Positions 56,195-62,390 of a DNA stretch of 62,390 nt are shown here, one piece after another; the first letter of the stretch is position 1; each line of letters begins with the position of its first letter. A model generated the notes under the pieces. The model did not search any database. It was given only the letters and a program-made list of their open reading frames with translations, and was not told the DNA's origin. This DNA comes from Burkholderiales bacterium (lineage in GTDB: Bacteria > Pseudomonadota > Gammaproteobacteria > Burkholderiales > Burkholderiaceae_C), in assembly GCA_947451035.1 (NCBI GenBank), contig CANFXR010000004.1, positions 1 to 62,390 of the forward strand, given 5' to 3'. The translations under genes were made by a program, and so were the position numbers.

Positions 56195-57442
56195 TTACCG
56201 CAATGGCTCAGCGGTCAGGTTTTCGATGAACGAGAGCCTCAAGGTTGCTTGCGCACTGTTCAGCTGCGCATTGACCAGTGCCACCTCGCTGTCAGCCAGC
56301 GTCTGGAAACTGGTGACGACGTCAATGTTCGACTTGACCCCGCCCTGGTAGCTCTTGAGGTTGCCTTCTACCGCCTGCTGAGCTGCTTTCACCGCGCGTT
56401 GCCGCACGCGGATTTCAGCCTCCAGTGAGCGCAGCGACGTGAGAAGGTTCGCTGCTTCATAGACGGCGGCATCCTCGGCGGCACGCAGCGACTCCTGCGC
56501 CCGGTCGAGCGCGATGGCCGCGCTTTGCTGTTCGAAATAGGGGGCGGTGCCTAGCGGGGCGTTGAACACGATGCCCACACGGGCCGAGCCGGTGCTGGTC
56601 GAGCCGTTGGTCGACCCATAGCCCGCCACGGCCGAGACAGTCGGCAGGTACTTTGCCCAGAATCGGCGGCTTTCTATTCGCGCTATTTCAAGATTCTGGC
56701 GAGCAGCCACCACCGCAGGATCCAGCGAACGAACGATGCCGAACAACGCCTCCTCGTCGGCGTGGTCGGCCGTCACCAGTGCCGACACATTCAGGCTTGC
56801 AACATCCGGCAACAGGCTGGTCACAAGCGTGAAGTAGCGCCGGGCGGCATCCAGCGTGGCGTTGAGATTCAGACGATTGCCCTGCGCTGCGGCCAGCCGC
56901 ACCTCGAAATCGCTGACCTCGGTGACGGTTCCCTGCCCCAGTTCGCGCATGCGCTGTGCGCGGCGGTACTGCACCTCCAGGCCATCGATCTGCACCTGAA
57001 TCGAACGCAGCGATTCGCGGGCGCGCACGATATCGGCCATCGAGTTGAACACGCGCAGCGAAAGATCGTTCTCCGCCAGACGCAATTCGGCATCGGCTTG
57101 GGCTGCCAAGGGGTGACTCAACGTGTACTGCAGGTACTTGTCCATGCTGAACAAGGGCTGCGTGAGGTCGATGGCACGCGAAGACTTGCTGGAACCCGTG
57201 GCGTCGGCCCTGCTGTAACTCACGTTGACGCCGGGAAGGAACGCCGTACCGGCCTGACTCGATTGCAAGCGGCGATTCTTCAAGTCGGCCATCTTGGAGA
57301 TATAGGCCGCGTCGGCGTGGCGCGCCGCCGAGAGTGCAGCCTGGAAGGTCTGTGCTGCGGCGATGGTGGGGAACAGCGTCAAGCTGAGGGCGACAAAGGC
57401 AACGATCTGGCGCAGATGCCGGTCGTGGCGGAACAGGTGCAT
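56195..57442 (-). CDS. TolC-family outer-membrane protein of the type I secretion system
   Basis: A 415-residue protein with a signal peptide (VAFVALSLTLFPTIAAAQ, cleavage near residue 31) and the long helical repeats of TolC-like channels: ALSAARHADAAYISKMADLK at the start of one half and SLDPAVVAARQNLEIARIES in the second, with FLPGVNVSYSRAD strands. It is somewhat shorter than E. coli TolC but normal for PrtF-type partners. It forms the outer-membrane exit duct. The ATG at 57442 overlaps the HlyD stop by one base (TGATG), so synthesis is coupled. Confidence 0.9.
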   Translation of the reverse strand: MHLFRHDRHLRQIVAFVALSLTLFPTIAAAQTFQAALSAARHADAAYISKMADLKNRRLQSSQAGTAFLPGVNVSYSRADATGSSKSSRAIDLTQPLFSMDKYLQYTLSHPLAAQADAELRLAENDLSLRVFNSMADIVRARESLRSIQVQIDGLEVQYRRAQRMRELGQGTVTEVSDFEVRLAAAQGNRLNLNATLDAARRYFTLVTSLLPDVASLNVSALVTADHADEEALFGIVRSLDPAVVAARQNLEIARIESRRFWAKYLPTVSAVAGYGSTNGSTSTGSARVGIVFNAPLGTAPYFEQQSAAIALDRAQESLRAAEDAAVYEAANLLTSLRSLEAEIRVRQRAVKAAQQAVEGNLKSYQGGVKSNIDVVTSFQTLADSEVALVNAQLNSAQATLRLSFIENLTAEPLR

Positions 57443-58830
57443 CAATCTTCCTTGAAACTGCGCGCCACTCTATCATTGAGCGGTTTGAGCAGATACGTCA
57501 TAAAACTTCTTTCGCCCGTTTTAACGATGACCTCGACCGGCATGCCAGGCTGGATCTTGTTGGCGCCCAGCAGCGCAAGGCCTTCTGCCGTGGTCTCCAC
57601 CGTGGCCATGAAAAAATCGGTTTCGCCCTGAGCTGCCGCAGGCTGCTTGTCCGCGCCCACCAGCGTGACCGTGCCAGGGATCACCGGCGTGGTCCTCTGG
57701 TTGAACGCCGAAAAGCGGAGGTCTGCGTTCAGACCGACCTTCAGCTTGTCGATCGAGACCGGCGGAACCTTGGCCGCAACAACCAGACGGGCCTCTTTGG
57801 GCACGATCTCCATCAGGATCTGCCCGGCCGTCACCACGCCACCCACGGTGTTGGCCTTCAGACCGATGACCGTGCCGCTGACCGGCGCTTTGACCTCAGA
57901 CGCGTTGAGGTCAAACTTGAGCGACATCATCCGAGTCTGGAGCGCTTCACGCGTTTTTTGTGCTTCCGACAGCTGGTTGTCGATGTCCTTGTTGGCCGAC
58001 ATCCTCAACTGTGCGATTTGCATCTCGGTTGCCACCATGGCAGTTCGCAGACGTTCGGCTTCCGACGAGGCGGTTTCCAGGTCTGCCTGCAACGAGCTTT
58101 GGGCGCGTTGCGCCTCGTTGGCTCTTGTCTCGGGCACATATCCCTCCTTGGCCAGCTGCACGGTGTTGCGCGCCTCCTCGGTGATCAGCTTGAGCTGCCC
58201 ACGTTTTTCCAGCATGACCTTGACCATGCCTGAGGCTTGCGCCCTTTGGCCTGTGAGCTGTTCGTTCAGGATGCGGCTCTGGCTGTCCAGCTCGCGTTGG
58301 CGCGAGTGCAGCAACTGCATCTGCAGCTGTTTGGCTTCGATGACGCGTTCGTCTTTCTCCTCGAACTTGGCCAGTTCTGCCTTCCAGTGGACGTCTGAGC
58401 CAGCGCGCTCAGCCAACAGGCGCGACTCAGTGGCCAACAGGTTGATGTACTGCAGCTCGACGCCGGTGAGGTTGGCCTCGGAATTCAGCGGATTGATGCG
58501 CACCAGCAGTTGACCTTGCTGGACTGTGTTGCCTTCTTTCACCAGAAGTTCCTGCACCACACCGCCGGTCGGATGCTGCACGGCCTGCCGGCTGCCGGCC
58601 ACGACCACCGACCCTTCCATCACCACACCACCGTCCAGTGGCGCGGTCATCGACCAAACCAGGAACGCCAGGAACGCAACGCTGATCATCAGCACCAAGT
58701 TGCTGCGCAAGCCAGCCTGCTCGAGCTCCACGGGATCCAACCCACGGCCCTTGCTGGCCAGTTCGCTGGGGTTGTAGGGGTTCCACGAACCAGCCCACGT
58801 GGCCGCCCTGCCCGAGCCTTTGTCACTCAC
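57442..58830 (-). CDS. HlyD-family type I secretion adaptor
   Basis: A 462-residue membrane fusion protein. A single membrane helix lies at about residues 45–65 (LVLMISVAFLAFLVWSM), then GGVVMEGSVVVAGSRQAVQH with the biotinyl-lipoyl-like half, a long periplasmic alpha hairpin (about 130–300, e.g. LAKEGYVPETRANEAQRAQS), the second lipoyl half (VKAPVSGTVIGLKANTVGGV) and a beta barrel with LKVGLNADLRFSAFNQR. It bridges the ABC transporter to the TolC-type duct. GTG start in a GTGA overlap with the ABC gene. Confidence 0.94.
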   Translation of the reverse strand: MSDKGSGRAATWAGSWNPYNPSELASKGRGLDPVELEQAGLRSNLVLMISVAFLAFLVWSMTAPLDGGVVMEGSVVVAGSRQAVQHPTGGVVQELLVKEGNTVQQGQLLVRINPLNSEANLTGVELQYINLLATESRLLAERAGSDVHWKAELAKFEEKDERVIEAKQLQMQLLHSRQRELDSQSRILNEQLTGQRAQASGMVKVMLEKRGQLKLITEEARNTVQLAKEGYVPETRANEAQRAQSSLQADLETASSEAERLRTAMVATEMQIAQLRMSANKDIDNQLSEAQKTREALQTRMMSLKFDLNASEVKAPVSGTVIGLKANTVGGVVTAGQILMEIVPKEARLVVAAKVPPVSIDKLKVGLNADLRFSAFNQRTTPVIPGTVTLVGADKQPAAAQGETDFFMATVETTAEGLALLGANKIQPGMPVEVIVKTGERSFMTYLLKPLNDRVARSFKED

Positions 58831-60596
58831 GCGGCGCTCCGGTTTTCTGCTTGCGCGGGCGATTTGGCGCTCATGTCAGTGGGCACCGGCTGCACGCGCT
58901 TGACCGCTTCAAACAGATCCTTGGGCGGGCCGAAACCCACCTGGCGACCCGACTTGAGCACCAGCATCAGATCGACAACGCCGACCAGGCGCGGCCGATG
59001 CGTGGTGACGATGACCGTGGTGCCTCGCGTGCGCATCTGGCGCATGGCCTCGATCAGTGCCTGTTCGCCCACATCGTCGAGATTCGCATTGGGTTCATCC
59101 ATGACCACGTAGCGCGGGTTGCCATACAGCGCACGTGCAATGGCCAGGCGCTGACGCTGGCCGCCCGACAGCGCAAACCCATCGTCGCCCAGCACCGTGT
59201 CGTAACCCTTCGGCCACTGCAGAATCGTCTCGTGAAGTTCCACCGAGCGGGCGGCTTGCACCACGGCATCGGCATCAATGGCACCCAGACGGGCGATGTT
59301 CTCGGCGACGGTGCCTTCAAAGAACTCGATTTCCTGAGGCACGTAGCCGATGAGCGGGCCCAGTTCGTCCGAATTCCACTGCGAGATCTCCACACCGTCG
59401 AGGCGGATGGAGCCTTGTGTGGGCTCCCAGGCACCAACCAGCAGCTTGGACAGCGACGTCTTTCCGGCGGCGCTGGGACCAACGATGGCGAGAGACTGAC
59501 CGGCCGCCAGTTCGAAGCTGACCGCCTGCACGACGTCGCGCTCCGCGCCACTGGGGCCTCCGCTGACGTTGTCAACCACGATGTGGCCGAGAGGTGCTGG
59601 CAGTGCCATCGCGTCGGCCGGTCGCACGTCGTCGGCCAGGAGTGTATTGAGCCGGTCATAGGCCTGACGCGCCCCGACGACGGCCGGCCACTGCGAAATC
59701 AAGCTCTGAAGCGGCCCCACAGCCTTGCCGATCAGCATGCTGGCAGCCATCACCATGCCGCCGGTGATCAGTCCTTCGATGGCCAGGTACACACCGAGGG
59801 CCATGCCGACAGAGTTGGAAGTGTGCTGCAAGAAGCTGGTCACGCCCGCACCGCTGCCAGCCGCATCTGACGCTTGCACTTGCAGGGCCACGAACTCCCG
59901 GTGCTGCGCATACCAACGCTGCCGCAGGGCCGGCATCATGCCCAGTGCGCGTGTGGACTCGGAATGTCGCAGGAGACTGGCGGCCATGCGCGTGGCTTCG
60001 TGCTTCGCGGTGTTGGAGGCCTTGAGCGCCGAGGTGGTCATCCGCTGGTTGGCCATGGCCGCGATCAGCATGGCCAGGGCCGTGCCCAGCGAGTACAGGG
60101 CGAGGAACGGATGAAAGGCCGCACCGACGGCAATGAACAGCAACGAGAACGGTGCCGCGATGACCGTCAACACGCCCTTGCCAGACAAGAACTGGCGAAG
60201 AGTCAGCAGGTCGCCCATCGCCTGCTCGACATTGACGGCCTTGCGGTGAGCCTGTCTTCGAAAAGCCGCGTCGAACACGTCGGCCGCCAGCTCCCAGTCG
60301 ATGCGCAGCGACAGGCGCACCATCAGCCGGCTTCGGGTCCATTCCATCGCCGACCAGAACATGTAGACACCGACGATCAGCACCGTCAGCGACAGCAAGG
60401 TGACCACGCTGCGACTGCTCATCACGCGGTCGAAGCTGTTCCACATGTAAACGATCGGCGCCAGCGAGAGCAGTTCCAGCACGACACACAGGCCAGCCAT
60501 CATGATGAAACCACGGCGGCACTGGTTCAGAACGGCGGCCACCGGACCCGTGCTGGGTTGGGTCGGTGCCTTGTTGTCGTTCAGGGTTTCATTCAA
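58827..60596 (-). CDS. Type I secretion ABC transporter (PrtD/HlyB-like permease-ATPase)
   Basis: A 589-residue inner-membrane protein. Five or six membrane helices span about residues 30–300 (for example LLSLTVLIVGVYMFWS). The nucleotide-binding domain (about 335–565) has Walker A VGPSAAGKTSLSKLL near 372, the signature LSGGQRQRLAIARAL, Walker B YVVMDEPNANLDD and the switch His in VIVTTHRPRL. No N-terminal C39 peptidase or C39-like domain is present, as in PrtD-type transporters. The start is a TTG at 60596 overlapping the substrate gene's stop (TTGA); this rare codon is supported only by the overlap and by lack of an upstream alternative. Confidence 0.94.
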   Translation of the reverse strand: MNETLNDNKAPTQPSTGPVAAVLNQCRRGFIMMAGLCVVLELLSLAPIVYMWNSFDRVMSSRSVVTLLSLTVLIVGVYMFWSAMEWTRSRLMVRLSLRIDWELAADVFDAAFRRQAHRKAVNVEQAMGDLLTLRQFLSGKGVLTVIAAPFSLLFIAVGAAFHPFLALYSLGTALAMLIAAMANQRMTTSALKASNTAKHEATRMAASLLRHSESTRALGMMPALRQRWYAQHREFVALQVQASDAAGSGAGVTSFLQHTSNSVGMALGVYLAIEGLITGGMVMAASMLIGKAVGPLQSLISQWPAVVGARQAYDRLNTLLADDVRPADAMALPAPLGHIVVDNVSGGPSGAERDVVQAVSFELAAGQSLAIVGPSAAGKTSLSKLLVGAWEPTQGSIRLDGVEISQWNSDELGPLIGYVPQEIEFFEGTVAENIARLGAIDADAVVQAARSVELHETILQWPKGYDTVLGDDGFALSGGQRQRLAIARALYGNPRYVVMDEPNANLDDVGEQALIEAMRQMRTRGTTVIVTTHRPRLVGVVDLMLVLKSGRQVGFGPPKDLFEAVKRVQPVPTDMSAKSPAQAENRSAA

Positions 60597-62390
60597 GATT
60601 TGTTGTTGTGCAGGTTGTAGGGATCATCCTGACTCTGGTTCAAATCAGTGCTCAGACCCAGCAACTCGACCTCAGTGGACGACAGCGGCGCAGAACTCCA
60701 ATGCAGACCGGTGTCCTGCAGGGCTGTTTGCAGATCGGTCATCGCGCCGTCTGACACCTTGTCGGTCAGTCGCAGATCGGTGAAGCCATGGCTTTGCAGC
60801 GTGTCGAATGCATCCGGCGCATTCATCAGCGCTGCCAGATCGTCGGCGTTGAGCACCAGCGAGACCGATTGGTTGTCGGCATGCTGGAATCTCGGCATGT
60901 CTTCCAGGCGCAGGTCGGCGCTGACCATGAAGGCCGGCGCCACATCCACCCCGTTGACGTGGCTGCCCAGCGCCACTTCCACCCCGGTGACGTGGCTGTC
61001 GGGAACCACCGTCTGGACGTTAAGAGCTGTCAGCTCCTGCAAGGTGCTTTGCAGGTAAGCCGTGCCATCGCTGTTGTCGGCGGTTGCCAGCACCTCGATT
61101 TCCGGGAATTGGATCCAAGAGATACCGCCATTCAAGAATTGGACGTCGCTTTGCGCCAGTGTGGCAGCCAGATCGTCGGTCAGGACGAACTGATCAACCC
61201 CTGCAACACCCATAAAGACATCTGTAACGATCGCGGTGTAGCCAAGAAACTGTGCCATGTACGCCGGGTCGACGTCGAGTGGCAGTAGTTGTCCAGACTC
61301 AGGCATGCCAAACAGCATCGAGACATCGGCGTCGGACGCAAATTCGCGCATCGCGAACATCGACTGCTCAATGTCGGAATAAAGCAACCAACTGAACAAC
61401 TCTTGCCCGTCGGTCAGGACCATCGACTGCCCTTCGACCAGCGGCAGTCCGTCCAAGGCACTCGCCAGGTCGAACGCGTGACCGCTGTCGAGAGACAGCG
61501 TCCCGTCCACCGCCAAATGGTCGACGCCGACGTCCAGCGCGAGCTCACGGAATTGCGCGGCGGCATCTAGCGAGTTGAAGTCAGCCACGTCGGTGCCCGA
61601 CAGCTTGACGGTGAGGTCGGCCGCACCGAACAGGTGCTCGGCTGCAGCCACGCCGGCCACGCCGCCCAGCGCGTTGGCGCCATCAACGACGATCTCGGTG
61701 CCGCGGTTGAAGGTGAGCTCGGCGTTGCCGGCCAGCGCCAGGGCCTGGCCCGCACCAAGCTCCAGGCGGTCCACGCCGGCTTGCGACAGCTCGTCCATCA
61801 GAGCGTCGAGCTGGGCATCGCTGCCGTGCGCCAAACGGGCCACATCGGTGCTGTCGAGCTTGACGGTGACGTCGGCCTGATCCAGCAGATGAGCCACAGC
61901 GGCCCCGTCCGTGCCGTGGTGCAGGAACGACGTGCCCACCACGGTGAGGTGGGTGCCGGCGTTGAAGCTGAACGCATCGGAGCCGCTGTGGGCGTGGGCC
62001 AGCATGTCGAGCTGCGCGGAGGTGAGCTCAAGGTGGTCCATGCCGGCTTGCGACAGCTGGTCCACCAAGGCGTCGAGCTGGGCATCGTTACCGGCCACCA
62101 GGCGAGCCACATCGGTGCTGTTGAGCCTGACGGTGAAGTCTGCCTGACCCACCAGGTCGGCCACAGCGGCCAGATGCGTGCCCTGATGCAGGAACGATGT
62201 ACCCACCACGGTGACGCTCGTGCCGGCGTTGAAATCGAGCGCTTCGGATCCGCTGTGGGCGTCAACCAGTGCGTCGAGCTGGGCGCAGCTGAGCTCGAGG
62301 CGATCCATGCCAGCTTGCGACAGCTGGTCCACCAAGGCGTCGAGCTGTGCATCGCTGCCAGCAACCAGGCGGGCCACATCGGTGCTGTCA
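60593..62390 (-). CDS. Large repeat exoprotein, C-terminal part (probable type I secretion substrate)
   Basis: The window ends inside this gene; the last 598 or so codons are visible. It opens with tandem 89-residue units, each having ARLVAGxDAQLDALVDQLSQ, then DxLEL, FNAGTxxTVVGTSFLH and a linking strand ending STDV. The units become divergent, then a unique region of about 330 residues follows (TDGQELFSWLLYSD..), ending DDPYNLHNNKS. Composition is acidic with almost no cysteine, as in type I substrates. No GGxGxD RTX repeats were seen in the visible part. Its stop overlaps the ABC transporter start by four bases, strongly suggesting that it is the cargo. The secretion signal is expected in the last 60 residues. 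Confidence 0.8.
   Translation of the reverse strand, partial: DSTDVARLVAGSDAQLDALVDQLSQAGMDRLELSCAQLDALVDAHSGSEALDFNAGTSVTVVGTSFLHQGTHLAAVADLVGQADFTVRLNSTDVARLVAGNDAQLDALVDQLSQAGMDHLELTSAQLDMLAHAHSGSDAFSFNAGTHLTVVGTSFLHHGTDGAAVAHLLDQADVTVKLDSTDVARLAHGSDAQLDALMDELSQAGVDRLELGAGQALALAGNAELTFNRGTEIVVDGANALGGVAGVAAAEHLFGAADLTVKLSGTDVADFNSLDAAAQFRELALDVGVDHLAVDGTLSLDSGHAFDLASALDGLPLVEGQSMVLTDGQELFSWLLYSDIEQSMFAMREFASDADVSMLFGMPESGQLLPLDVDPAYMAQFLGYTAIVTDVFMGVAGVDQFVLTDDLAATLAQSDVQFLNGGISWIQFPEIEVLATADNSDGTAYLQSTLQELTALNVQTVVPDSHVTGVEVALGSHVNGVDVAPAFMVSADLRLEDMPRFQHADNQSVSLVLNADDLAALMNAPDAFDTLQSHGFTDLRLTDKVSDGAMTDLQTALQDTGLHWSSAPLSSTEVELLGLSTDLNQSQDDPYNLHNNKS
61841..62374 (-). repeat. 267-bp tandem repeats in the exoprotein gene
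   Basis: Two full units are visible (62374–62108 and 62107–61841), each coding 89 residues, with a diverged third starting at 61840 (ARLAHGSDAQLDALMDELSQ). Unit identity is high, so more copies are expected beyond the window edge. Confidence 0.88.

Noticed and set aside
60593-61580. RTX calcium-binding repeats in the type I cargo
   Set aside because: No GGxGxDxLx nonapeptide was found in the visible C-terminal part.

Overview
The window comes from a high-GC Gram-negative bacterium, most likely a betaproteobacterium of the order Burkholderiales (Leptothrix/Sphaerotilus/Rubrivivax-like relatives are plausible). The order kdsA–eno–ftsB, followed by hslO, a gamma-carbonic-anhydrase protein, DUF455, mscS, a deacetylase, moxR–DUF58–transglutaminase and mltB, fits that order. 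The species cannot be named from sequence alone.

Region 1 (1–13.4 kb) is mostly conserved housekeeping. One intruder stands out: a GT61-type glycosyltransferase gene sits between kdsA and eno and is bracketed by two identical 101-bp copies of the kdsA 3' end, a clear insertion scar.

Region 2 (13.4–24.0 kb) is a two-partner secretion locus: a 2,908-residue TpsA exoprotein with an extended signal peptide, TPS domain and dozens of GLUG-type repeats, translationally coupled to its TpsB outer-membrane transporter. An FNR-like box lies upstream.

Region 3 (24.2–56.2 kb) is a large glycosylation island. Four forward genes directly follow tpsB: an unknown, a GT41/SPINDLY-like protein with TPR-like N-terminus, a GT-A-like protein, and a GT60-type GlcNAc-transferase fused to a methyltransferase. 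From 29.4 kb all genes run on the minus strand: GT4, GT2, a DUF4214-like small protein, a coiled-coil protein, a rhamnosyltransferase-like protein, two NodZ-like fucosyltransferase homologues (one a pseudogene), GDP-L-fucose biosynthesis (gmd, fcl), an SGNH hydrolase, three FkbM-type methyltransferases and two exostosin-type glycosyltransferases. The island is mosaic: AT-rich genes (about 35.4–40 and 43.9–47.5 kb) lie among GC-rich ones, with an IS5-family remnant, gene fragments, and a 406-bp direct repeat bounding 13.7 kb that holds gmd–fcl and nine further genes or fragments.

Region 4 (56.2 kb to the end) is a type I secretion operon on the minus strand: C-terminal part of a large 89-residue-repeat exoprotein, then ABC transporter, HlyD-type adaptor and TolC-type outer-membrane protein, all overlapping by a few bases and leading into the glycosyltransferase genes.

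The layout suggests one locus that builds glycosylated giant surface proteins: a TPS exoprotein on one side, a type I secreted repeat protein on the other, and a fucose-containing glycan machinery between them. That link is inference from gene order; the individual family assignments rest on motifs read by eye.
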